Shown here piece by piece: positions 1 through 7,054 of a stretch of DNA of 15,568 nt. Source of the stretch: Bifidobacterium breve (lineage in GTDB: Bacteria; Actinomycetota; Acidimicrobiia; IMCC26256; PALSA-555). The position numbers were made by a program, and so were the translations under genes. Below the pieces are notes generated by a model. That model made no database searches and was not told where the DNA came from. It worked only from the letters and a program-made list of their open reading frames with translations. The stretch is taken from NCBI GenBank assembly GCA_945889545.1, contig CAMDCC010000033.1, positions 1 to 15,568 of the forward strand. The letters are read 5' to 3'. Numbering within the stretch: the first letter of the stretch is position 1; each line of letters opens with the position of its first letter.

Positions 1-129
1 CTCGCGGAGCGGGGTGACACCGTTCTGCTGTCACCAGCCTGTGCATCGTTCGACTGGTACCCGTCGTATTCAGCACGCGGCGATGACTTCGCCCGTGAAG
101 TGCGTGAACTCGTGGAGGTGGACGGATGA
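1..129 (+). CDS. murD: UDP-N-acetylmuramoyl-L-alanine--D-glutamate ligase, C-terminal end only
   Basis: Only the last 42 codons are in the window; the gene enters from the left edge in frame 1 and stops with TGA at 127-129. The peptide contains LLSPACASFDWYPSYSARGD, which matches the conserved MurD C-terminal block (LLSPACASFD followed by an aromatic/Arg-Gly-Asp segment) of the Mur ligase third domain. MurD adds D-Glu to UDP-MurNAc-L-Ala in the cytoplasm. Its stop overlaps the ftsW start in an ATGA arrangement, so it belongs to the same operon. The identification rests on this motif plus the position before ftsW. The catalytic P-loop lies outside the window. Confidence 0.9.
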   Translation, partial: LAERGDTVLLSPACASFDWYPSYSARGDDFAREVRELVEVDG

Positions 130-1292
130 GCGCAAAGCAAAAGCAGCGCCCATCGACGTGGCCCGGTACGTACGTGATGCTCGTTGCGACGATCGCTGTG
201 CTCAATGTCGTCGGTGTGGTGATGGTGCTGTCGGCCTCTTCGGTGCTCTCCATCGAGAGCCACGGATCGGCCTGGTACACGTTCATGCGCCAGCTCGCCT
301 GGACACTGCTGGGCGTGATCGGCTTCGCCGTCGCGCAGCGCGTCGACTACCGGAGCTGGCGTCGGGTCGTGGAGCCATTCGTCTTCATTTCGGGATTGCT
401 GCTCGTCGTGGTGCTCGTCCCGCACGTGGGATTGGAGGTCGGCGGGGCCAGACGGTGGTTAGGCGTTGGCGCATGGAGCGTGCAACCGAGTGAGCTCGCC
501 AAGCTCGCGCTGGTGGTGTTTGCCGCCGAGGTGCTCACACGGCGTGAGGACGAGCTCGACGATTGGCGACGTGCGCTGCGTCCGGTGTTGCTCGTCCTCG
601 TCGCTTTCGCCGCGCTCGTGTGCTTCGAGCCCGACTTCGACTCAGCGTTGTTGCTGGGCATCATCGTGGGTGCAGTTCTGCTGGTCGGCGGCATCCGAAT
701 CGCGCACCTCGCCACGGTCGGCAGCGTGGGCGCAGCCGCCGCGACGGTGTTCGCGCTCTCGTCGGGGTACCGACGCGAGCGCCTGCTGAGCTTCTTGCAT
801 CCGGCCGCGGACGCTGCGAACACCGGCTACCAGGCCATCCAGAGCTCGATCGCGATCGGGAGTGGAGGCATCGATGGCGTCGGTCTGGGTGCCGGGCGCG
901 CCAAGTGGCTCTTCTTGCCCAACGCGCACACCGACTTCATCTTCGCTGTGATCGGGGAGGAGCTCGGCTTGATCGGCACCATGACGGTCCTTGGGCTCTT
1001 CCTCGCCTTCATCGTGCTGGGCACGCGGGCCGCATTCCGAGCGCCGGACCGTTTCGGGATGCTGCTTGCCGCGGGCATCACCGCGTGGATCGGCGCGCAG
1101 GCACTGCTGAACATCGGCGGCGTGATCGGGCTGCTTCCCGCGTCGAGCGTGCCACTGCCGTTCGTGTCGTTCGGTGGGTCGGCGCTCGTGGTCTCGATGA
1201 TCGCAGCCGGCGTACTGGCCAACGTGGCCAAGCACTCGATCGACCCCTTGTCCGGGCGCGCTCGGTCGTCGGTGGCGACCGCCAAGCGGTGA
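126..1292 (+). CDS. ftsW: Septal peptidoglycan glycosyltransferase FtsW (SEDS family)
   Basis: A 388-residue polytopic membrane protein of usual FtsW length. FtsW polymerises lipid II into glycan strands at the septum, normally with a class B PBP. Family signatures visible are the VQPSELAKLA block (residues 119-128), an arginine-rich R-R-E-R-L-LSFL-P loop (216-226), GYQ-IQS (234-240), H-TDFIFAVIGEELG (268-281; Asp270 aligns with the proposed SEDS catalytic aspartate) and PLPFVSFGGSALV (343-355). The start ATG overlaps the murD stop and has a strong ribosome site, GGAGG, at 114-118. RodA is the main alternative, but the dcw position favours FtsW. One oddity is that the usual QPDxGT motif reads EPDFDS at residues 168-173, which is treated under findings. 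Confidence 0.96.
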   Translation: MSAKQKQRPSTWPGTYVMLVATIAVLNVVGVVMVLSASSVLSIESHGSAWYTFMRQLAWTLLGVIGFAVAQRVDYRSWRRVVEPFVFISGLLLVVVLVPHVGLEVGGARRWLGVGAWSVQPSELAKLALVVFAAEVLTRREDELDDWRRALRPVLLVLVAFAALVCFEPDFDSALLLGIIVGAVLLVGGIRIAHLATVGSVGAAAATVFALSSGYRRERLLSFLHPAADAANTGYQAIQSSIAIGSGGIDGVGLGAGRAKWLFLPNAHTDFIFAVIGEELGLIGTMTVLGLFLAFIVLGTRAAFRAPDRFGMLLAAGITAWIGAQALLNIGGVIGLLPASSVPLPFVSFGGSALVVSMIAAGVLANVAKHSIDPLSGRARSSVATAKR

Positions 1293-2401
1293 TGAAGCAG
1301 CCGTCTCAGCCGGTGTTCGCGCTCGTCACGGGGGGCGGCACCGGTGGTCACGTGTACCCGGCGTTGGCCGTCGCGCAGGAGCTTGTTCGGCGCGGGCACG
1401 GGCGTTCGACGATCCACTTCGTCGGAGCCGAGCGAGGGCTCGAGGCCACGGCTGTGCCCGCCGCGGGCTTCACGATCGATCTTCTCCCCGGACGCGGGAT
1501 CCAACGCAGTCTGCGCCTGTCGGCCCTCCGGGCGAACATTGGTGCACTGGTTGGTGCATGTCGAGCGTTCGGTCGAGCGTTTCGTCTCGTCGGACAGCTC
1601 AAGCCTCGTGTGGTACTCGGCGTCGGGGGATTCGCGTCGCTACCGTGCGTAGTTGCTGCGCGCCTTCGCCGAGTTCCGGCAGTTGTGCACGAGCAGAACG
1701 CGGCACCGGGTCTTGCCAATCGCATCGGAGTGCGATTCGGCGCGCGTGCCGCCGTCTCTTTTGCCGACACTCCGCTTCGCAAGGCGGTGCTCACGGGCAA
1801 TCCGATTCGACCGGAGATTGCAGACGTGATTCGTGCGCCCGCAACCCCCCCTCTGATCACAGTGTTCGGCGGCAGTCTTGGCGCGCGTCGGCTGAACGAC
1901 GCGGCGCTGGCGCTCTACGCGCGCTGGCGAGACCGGACCGACGTCGCGATTGTGCATGTTGCTGGTGCACGCGACTACCAACGGTGCAACGCTCAACTCC
2001 TCGAGCAGCGCATACCCTCTGACCGATTGCACTTTGAGTTGCGCTCGTACGAGGAGCAGATGACTCGCGTGTATTCGGCTGCGGCGGCGGTCGTATGCCG
2101 CGCGGGTGCGATCACCATCGCCGAGCTCGCTGTCACCGGTACGCCGGCAGTGCTCGTTCCGCTGCCAAACGCGCCCCACGATCACCAAGCTCGCAACGCC
2201 GAGGCACTGGCATCGCTGGGCGCCGCGGTGGTGGTCCCCGATGGCGAGCTCGACGGCGAACGCCTCGATCGCGAGCTTCGTCGACTCCTCGATGATCCCG
2301 CGCTCCTCGCTCAGATGGGGCGTGCTGGTCGCACCCTCGCTCGTCCCGACGCCGCCGCGCGCGTTGCCGACATGGTGGAGGAGGCTGCTCATGCCGCCTG
2401 A
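1292..2401 (+). CDS. murG: UDP-GlcNAc:lipid I N-acetylglucosaminyltransferase MurG
   Basis: A 369-residue GT-B glycosyltransferase acting at the inner membrane face. It transfers GlcNAc from UDP-GlcNAc to lipid I to give lipid II. Visible motifs are GGGTGGH at residues 14-20 (first glycine loop), GVGGFASLP at 110-118, HEQNAAPGLANR at 133-144, GGSLGAR at 193-199 (C-terminal nucleotide-binding domain), RAGAITIAEL at 270-279 and PNAPHDHQARNA at 292-303. The chosen ATG overlaps the ftsW TGA by one base. An in-frame GTG at 1289 is an equally close alternative adding one residue. No clear Shine-Dalgarno sequence is seen, so translation is probably coupled to ftsW. The middle third uses somewhat more A/T-ending codons than its neighbours, but the frame is intact. 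Confidence 0.96.
   Translation: MKQPSQPVFALVTGGGTGGHVYPALAVAQELVRRGHGRSTIHFVGAERGLEATAVPAAGFTIDLLPGRGIQRSLRLSALRANIGALVGACRAFGRAFRLVGQLKPRVVLGVGGFASLPCVVAARLRRVPAVVHEQNAAPGLANRIGVRFGARAAVSFADTPLRKAVLTGNPIRPEIADVIRAPATPPLITVFGGSLGARRLNDAALALYARWRDRTDVAIVHVAGARDYQRCNAQLLEQRIPSDRLHFELRSYEEQMTRVYSAAAAVVCRAGAITIAELAVTGTPAVLVPLPNAPHDHQARNAEALASLGAAVVVPDGELDGERLDRELRRLLDDPALLAQMGRAGRTLARPDAAARVADMVEEAAHAA
2377..2384 (+). promoter_or_regulatory. Ribosome binding site of murC inside murG
   Basis: GGAGGAGG lies six bases before the ATG at 2391 and inside the murG coding sequence. It decides the murC start, because the reading frame stays open far upstream (to 2106) through murG. Confidence 0.75.
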
Positions 2402-3776
2402 CCTCGACCTCTCGACGCCCCGCACCCTCCACGTCGTAGGTGTGGGCGGGGCCGGCATGAGTGCGATCGCCGCGGTGTTCGCGCGCATGGGTCATCACGT
2501 GAGTGGCTCCGATCTTCGGGAATCGGACCGCACCGAGCGCCTACGAGCGATGGGCGTGGTGGTGCACATCGGTCACGACGCCGCGCACCTCGGAGAACCA
2601 CTCGAAGCCGTCATCATCTCCACTGCCGTACCCGCCACGAACCCCGAGGTGGTCGCCGCCACCGAGCGGGGAGTGCCGGTGTTGCGACGCGCTGAAGCCC
2701 TCGCCGCGATCGTGCGGACCCGGCGCGGGATCGCAGTGGCGGGGAGCCACGGCAAGACGACCACGTCGTCGATGCTCACCCTCTGCTTGCGTGCTGCCGG
2801 CTGGCAGCCGAGCTTCCTCATCGGTGGCGATCTCAATGAAGTCGGGACCAACGCGGCCTACGACGACGGCGAGTGGCTCGTAGTCGAGGCCGACGAGAGC
2901 GACGGAACGTTTCTCGAGCTGTCGGCCGAGGCCGGCGTCGTCACCAACATCGAGGCAGATCACCTCGACCATTACGGCGACTTTCCCGCGCTCGTCACCG
3001 CGTTCCACGCATTCGTCGAGGCGCTGCCGGGGGCGCGTGTGGTCTCGGCCGACGACCCCATCACGCGTGAGCTTGCTCGCGACCATCCGAACGTGGTCAC
3101 GGTCGGTACGAGTGAAGACGCGCACTACCGCATCGAGGGATACGCCGGAGCGCGCTCTGGAAGTCGGTTTGATCTCACGCGCGGTGGTGAGCTACTCGGA
3201 ACCATCGAGCTCCCAGTGCCCGGCGCGCACAACGCGGCCAACGCTGCGTCCGCAGCAACGCTCGCGCTCGAGATCGGTGTGCCGTTCGACGCCGTTCGCA
3301 GCGCGCTGGCCGGCTTTGGTGGTGTGGCCCGCCGGTTCCAGTTCCGCGGTGAGATCAATGGCGTCACGCTCGTCGACGACTACGCGCACATCCCGGGTGA
3401 GGTCGCCGCGATGGTCCGAGCCGCCCGTGAAGGCGATTGGAACCGGGTCGTGGTGATCTTCCAGCCCCACCGGTACTCGCGCACGGCACGGCTTTGGCGC
3501 GACTTTGCCGACGCGTTCGTGGAGGCCGACGCAGTTGTGCTCACCGATGTGTATTCCGCAGGCGAGGCGCCCCAGCCCGGCATTTCGGGCCGTCTGCTCG
3601 TGCGCTCGGTGCTCGACGCGCACCCGACGCTGCCCGTCACCTATCTGCCGCGCCACTCGGATGTGGTCGACCACGCGCTCCGCCTCACGCGCCCGGGCGA
3701 CATGCTTCTCGCCCTCGGTGCCGGCGATGTGACGACCGTGCTCGACGAATGGCTCGGTACGGAGTCGGTGTCGTGA
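2391..3776 (+). CDS. murC: UDP-N-acetylmuramate--L-alanine ligase MurC
   Basis: A 461-residue cytoplasmic Mur ligase that uses ATP to add L-Ala to UDP-MurNAc, the first step of stem peptide assembly. Domains in order are an N-terminal Rossmann-like UDP-binding domain with GVGGAGMSAIA (residues 17-27), a central ATPase domain with P-loop GSHGKTTT (118-125), EADESDGTF (166-174) and TNIEADHLDHYG (185-196), GAHNAANAASA (278-288), and a C-terminal domain starting near RRFQ (314-317) with VDDYAHIPGEV (328-338) and FQPHRYSRT (357-365). The start is set by GGAGGAGG at 2377-2384. The gene overlaps murG by 11 bases and its stop overlaps murB. The usual DDYxHHP motif reads DDYAHIP; see findings. Confidence 0.97.
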   Translation: MPPDLDLSTPRTLHVVGVGGAGMSAIAAVFARMGHHVSGSDLRESDRTERLRAMGVVVHIGHDAAHLGEPLEAVIISTAVPATNPEVVAATERGVPVLRRAEALAAIVRTRRGIAVAGSHGKTTTSSMLTLCLRAAGWQPSFLIGGDLNEVGTNAAYDDGEWLVVEADESDGTFLELSAEAGVVTNIEADHLDHYGDFPALVTAFHAFVEALPGARVVSADDPITRELARDHPNVVTVGTSEDAHYRIEGYAGARSGSRFDLTRGGELLGTIELPVPGAHNAANAASAATLALEIGVPFDAVRSALAGFGGVARRFQFRGEINGVTLVDDYAHIPGEVAAMVRAAREGDWNRVVVIFQPHRYSRTARLWRDFADAFVEADAVVLTDVYSAGEAPQPGISGRLLVRSVLDAHPTLPVTYLPRHSDVVDHALRLTRPGDMLLALGAGDVTTVLDEWLGTESVS

Positions 3777-4741
3777 GTCTCGATGATGTCGCAACGGCAC
3801 TCGAGGATCACCTTCCTGGGCGAGTGTGGCGTGATGCTTCGGTGGCCGAGCTCACTACGTACCGCGTCGGTGGGCCGGCAGCGGTCCTGGTTCGGGTCGG
3901 CGACGAAGCCGCGCTCCTCACGCTGGCGTCTGTGCTGGCGTGCTCGAGGCCGCCGATCCTGCTCGTGGGCCGCGGCTCCAACCTCCTCATCGCCGAAGCG
4001 GGATTCCATGGGGTGGCCGTGGTGCTCGACGATGACTTCACGGCGATCGACATCGATCCCGACGCGCACCGCGTGCGAGCCGGAGGCGCGGTGCCGCTGC
4101 CGATGCTGGCGCGCCGCGCCGCCGCGGTCGGCGTGGGTGGGCTCGAGTTCTTCGTGGGCATCCCGGGATCGGTCGGTGGCGCGGTACGCATGAATGCCGG
4201 TGGTCATGGTCGTGAGACCGCAGATGTGCTGCACCGGGCGTGGGTGCTCGATCTGTTCGCAGGGAGCGATGCGGCCGTTGAGGTCCGAGATGTCGGCGCG
4301 CTCGACCTCTCCTATCGCCACTCGAACGTCGATGCGGCGCACGTCGTTGTACGGGCCGAGTTCGTGGGGGAGTCCGACGACGTCGCCGTCTGCGAGGACC
4401 GCATCGCGGAGATCGTGCGCTGGCGCCGCGAGCATCAGCCGGGTGGGTCGAATGCGGGATCGGTGTTCCGGAACCCACCGGGTGACTCCGCCGGCCGGCT
4501 GATCGACGAGGCCGGCCTCAAAGGGTTGCGCATCGGCGGCGCGGTCGTGTCCGAGAAGCACGCCAACTTCTTTCAGGCTGAGGCTGATGCGACGGCCGAC
4601 GACGTCGCCCGCTTGGTCGACACCGTGCGCGCTCGCGTGGCTGATGCCACGGGAGTGCAGCTTGTGACCGAGCTCCGCATGATCGGTTTCGACGAACCCG
4701 ATCACCGCGGGTCGCTCAATGAGAGGAAGGACACCAGATGA
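3773..4741 (+). CDS. murB: UDP-N-acetylenolpyruvoylglucosamine reductase MurB
   Basis: A 322-residue FAD- and NADPH-dependent reductase that converts UDP-GlcNAc-enolpyruvate to UDP-MurNAc, supplying the substrate of MurC. Visible signatures are TTYRVGG (residues 28-34), the FAD-binding GRGSNLL (66-72) and GIPGSVGGAVRMNAGG (129-144), the substrate-binding SYRHS (180-184), NAGSVFRNP (227-235) with Ser230 as likely proton donor, SEKHANF (260-266), and Glu300 in the C-terminal VTELRMIG. The short C-terminal end resembles the type II MurB of Gram-positives. The start is GTG overlapping the murC TGA (GTGA), with GGAG at 3761-3764 eight bases upstream. Frame openness would allow an upstream start in murC, but family alignment begins here. 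Confidence 0.96.
   Translation: MSLDDVATALEDHLPGRVWRDASVAELTTYRVGGPAAVLVRVGDEAALLTLASVLACSRPPILLVGRGSNLLIAEAGFHGVAVVLDDDFTAIDIDPDAHRVRAGGAVPLPMLARRAAAVGVGGLEFFVGIPGSVGGAVRMNAGGHGRETADVLHRAWVLDLFAGSDAAVEVRDVGALDLSYRHSNVDAAHVVVRAEFVGESDDVAVCEDRIAEIVRWRREHQPGGSNAGSVFRNPPGDSAGRLIDEAGLKGLRIGGAVVSEKHANFFQAEADATADDVARLVDTVRARVADATGVQLVTELRMIGFDEPDHRGSLNERKDTR
4723..4730 (+). promoter_or_regulatory. Ribosome binding site of ftsQ
   Basis: GAGGAAGG sits at the end of murB, seven bases before the ATG at 4738. It is one of the strongest ribosome sites in the window and fixes the ftsQ start at the ATGA overlap. Confidence 0.75.
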
Positions 4742-5541
4742 CGACGTACGCACCACCAGCACCGCGCGCATTGCGGCGTGCCGCGCCACGGCGCCCTACT
4801 CCTCATCGTCAGGCACCTCGCCGCACCACGATGGATCCACGGGTGCGCGCTCGGCGCGTCGCAGTGACCCGCGAGGCCGGCCGTCGCCGTCTGCATCGGC
4901 TGCTGTGGGTGTTCGGTGCGATCGCGATCGCGGGTGCCGGTACCGGTGCCGTGCTCTCGCCGTTGCTCGATGTCAACCAGATCGCGGTTGTGGGCGTGGA
5001 GGGCGCACACGCCGAAGAGGTGATCGCGGCTGCTGGCGTGCAGCCGGGCGAGGCGCTCCTGCTCGCCGACACCGGCGCGGTCGTGGATCGCATCGAAGTG
5101 CTTCCGTGGGTGGCCGACGTGAGCGTTGCCCGCGAGCTTCCTGGGACCCTCCGGGTCGAGGTGACCCCGAGGTTTCCCGTGGCGTGGCGAGCCATAGATA
5201 CCGGCGGGTTCGCCATCTTCGATCGCCGCGGCGTGACGATCTCGACGACGGCCACCGCGAGCCCGGGTCTTCCCGAGCTCCAGGCCACCGGCGCCGACGT
5301 CCGTGCCGCGGCCCGCGTTGCGGGCGCGCTGTCGCCGACCCTGCTTCCGCAGGTGGTCTCGATCTCCGTCGACCGGGGCTACGTGCGGCTGGCCCTCGTG
5401 AGCGGCATGGAGGTGCGTTTCGGCGACGCGCAGTCGCTCACGGCCAAGGTCAAGGCCACCGAAGCCATGCTGGTTGCCCTCGGACCCACGCGAGGCAACT
5501 ATCTCGACGTGAGCTCGCCCGGTACTCCGGTCGTCGGCTGA
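4738..5541 (+). CDS. ftsQ: Cell division protein FtsQ/DivIB
   Basis: A 267-residue bitopic membrane protein and divisome scaffold that links early and late division proteins (partners FtsB/DivIC and FtsL). The layout is a 50-residue cytoplasmic tail rich in Arg and Pro, one hydrophobic segment at about residues 55-76, then an extracytoplasmic POTRA domain (about 77-147) starting LDVNQIAVVGVEG and ending RELPGTLRVEVTPRFPVAW. This is followed by the FtsQ beta domain with FDRRGV (161-166) and a terminal NYLDVSSPGTPVV. The start ATG overlaps the murB stop and has the GAGGAAGG site. It is the last gene of the tight overlap series; the next gene start is about 400 bases downstream. Confidence 0.94.
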   Translation: MTTYAPPAPRALRRAAPRRPTPHRQAPRRTTMDPRVRARRVAVTREAGRRRLHRLLWVFGAIAIAGAGTGAVLSPLLDVNQIAVVGVEGAHAEEVIAAAGVQPGEALLLADTGAVVDRIEVLPWVADVSVARELPGTLRVEVTPRFPVAWRAIDTGGFAIFDRRGVTISTTATASPGLPELQATGADVRAAARVAGALSPTLLPQVVSISVDRGYVRLALVSGMEVRFGDAQSLTAKVKATEAMLVALGPTRGNYLDVSSPGTPVVG

Positions 5542-5950
5542 ACGGCGGTCGGCAGTGGAACCCAGCAATCCCCAGGAACTCGTGCACCCCACAGCGGCCC
5601 CAGAGTCTCAGGGAACCCCGGCACCAAGAGAAACCCCGGAATTGGGAGCCGATAGGCTGGTGGGCGACCACAGATCTGTGCCTGTCCCGATACCTAGCCC
5701 TGTCGCGCCCGTGGCGGAGCCGTCCTCCCCGGATAGTGCTCAGGATGCTTCCCAGGATGCTTCGGAGCGCCAGCCCGGCGACCTCCAGGCCTCGGGCGGT
5801 CCGCCGATGGACCGGGATCAGCCCGAGATCCCCCGGAACGGACCGCCGGGCGACGACAATGGTGGAAGAGCTCCGGCGCCGCCGAGCGACCCACCGGACC
5901 GGCCCGTGCCGCTCGACGGCACTGTGAGCGACAGCGGAAGGACGACCGAG
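5542..5950 (+). promoter_or_regulatory. ftsQ-ftsZ spacer, likely ftsZ promoter and leader region
   Basis: This is the longest region without a confident gene (409 bases). It separates the mur/ftsQ block from ftsZ, the usual place for dedicated ftsZ promoters in actinobacteria. A TAGGCT at 5653-5658 fits the actinobacterial TANNNT -10 consensus, but I see no good -35 at 17-18 bases. A near-perfect 12-base tandem repeat, CAGGATGCTTC twice, occupies 5741-5763. The region is open in the ftsZ frame from a GTG at 5555. That would give a 132-residue Pro/Asp/Ser-rich N-terminal extension, but third-position G/C bias is weaker than in ftsZ (codons such as AGA, ATA, AGG, ACA and CCA occur) and another forward frame is also open across most of it. 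I therefore treat it as mainly non-coding. Confidence 0.55.
5936..5942 (+). promoter_or_regulatory. Ribosome binding site of ftsZ
   Basis: GGAAGGA lies eight bases before the ATG at 5951. Together with the family alignment, which begins about ten residues before the glycine-rich loop, it argues for the short ftsZ start rather than the GTG at 5555. Confidence 0.65.
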
Positions 5951-7042
5951 ATGCTTGGGGACCCGCAGAACTACTTGGCGGTGATCAAGGTCGTGGGTGT
6001 CGGCGGTGGCGGTGGCAACGCCGTCAACCGCATGATCGACGCCGGCCTGAAGGGCGTCGAGTTCGTGGCGGTGAACACCGACGCGCAGTCGCTGTTGATC
6101 AGCGACGCCGACGTGAAGCTCGACATCGGACGCCAGCTCACCCGTGGTCTCGGCGCCGGCTCCGATCCCGAGCTGGGTCGCCAGGCGGCCGAGGACCACC
6201 GTGACGAGATCGAGGAGGTGCTCAAGGGCGCCGACATGGTCTTCGTTACCGCGGGCGAGGGTGGCGGTACTGGCACCGGCGGCGCGCCCGTGGTTGCCGA
6301 CATCGCACGCGCGCTGGGCGCACTCACGATCGCAATCGTCACGCGTCCGTTCAGCTTCGAGGGCCGTCGCCGCGCCGTGCAGGCTGACGGCGGAATCCAG
6401 CGCCTGCGCGCGAGCGTCGACACGATGATCGTCGTACCCAACGACCGTCTGCTCGAGGTCGCCGACGAGAAGTCGTCACTGCTCACGGCGTTCAAGATGG
6501 CCGACGACGTGCTGCTCCAAGGCGTGCAGGGCATCGCCGACATGATCACGACACCGGGTCTCATCAACACCGACTTTGCCGATGTTCGCGCCGTCATGAA
6601 GGACGCCGGCAACGCGTTGATGGGGATCGGGAGCGCGTCGGGCGAAGGGCGCGCGCTCTCCGCGGCTCGCAGTGCGATCTCGAGTGTGTTGCTCGAGGCC
6701 AGCATCGAAGGCGCGCGGGGCCTGTTGCTGAACGTGGCGGGCCCAGCCGATCTCGGGCGCGTCGAAGTGAACGAAGCGGCTGAGGTGGTCAAGGAGACCG
6801 CGCACCCCGATGCCAACATCATCTTCGGAGCGACCATCGACGACTCCCTGGGCGATGAGGTGCGCATCACCGTGATCGCCGCAGGCTTCGACCGCGCCGG
6901 CGAGAGCCGACCGATCACGCGTCGCACTGAGTCCACACTTGGTCTGGCCGACGATCTGCCCCGCTCGCCGTTCGACGACGATGACGGCGGCGGCGGCGGC
7001 GGGGGCGACGACGACTTCGACGTGCCTGAGTTCTTGAGGTAA
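5951..7042 (+). CDS. ftsZ: Cell division GTPase FtsZ
   Basis: A 363-residue tubulin-like GTPase that polymerises into the cytoplasmic Z ring and directs septal wall synthesis. The protein opens with NYLAVIKVVGVGGGGGNAVNRM (split here as NYLAVIKVVG at 7-16 and VGGGGGNAVNRM at 17-28). It has the tubulin signature GEGGGTGTGGAPVVA (102-116), TRPFSFEGRRR (131-141), PNDRLL (163-168) and the T7 catalytic loop NTDFADVRAVM (206-216). A short variable linker contains seven glycines flanked by Asp runs (343-355), and the conserved tail DVPEFLR (357-363) is the expected docking peptide for SepF and other partners. The start is chosen from GGAAGGA at 5936-5942. An in-frame GTG at 5555 would add 132 low-complexity residues. 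No ftsA lies next to it, and sepF downstream is the likely membrane tether. Confidence 0.97.
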   Translation: MLGDPQNYLAVIKVVGVGGGGGNAVNRMIDAGLKGVEFVAVNTDAQSLLISDADVKLDIGRQLTRGLGAGSDPELGRQAAEDHRDEIEEVLKGADMVFVTAGEGGGTGTGGAPVVADIARALGALTIAIVTRPFSFEGRRRAVQADGGIQRLRASVDTMIVVPNDRLLEVADEKSSLLTAFKMADDVLLQGVQGIADMITTPGLINTDFADVRAVMKDAGNALMGIGSASGEGRALSAARSAISSVLLEASIEGARGLLLNVAGPADLGRVEVNEAAEVVKETAHPDANIIFGATIDDSLGDEVRITVIAAGFDRAGESRPITRRTESTLGLADDLPRSPFDDDDGGGGGGGDDDFDVPEFLR

Positions 7043-7054
7043 CGCGCCAGCGGC

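Noticed and set aside
1845..1851. Run of seven C in murG as a possible frameshift site
   Set aside because: The MurG frame continues correctly on both sides, with GGSLGA and the C-terminal motifs in phase, so there is no sign of a shift.
5555..5950. FtsZ N-terminal extension from GTG 5555 as the annotated start
   Set aside because: It has no ribosome site, weaker codon bias than ftsZ and no family precedent I recognise, and ATG 5951 has a good ribosome site. It is kept as a finding rather than as a gene model.
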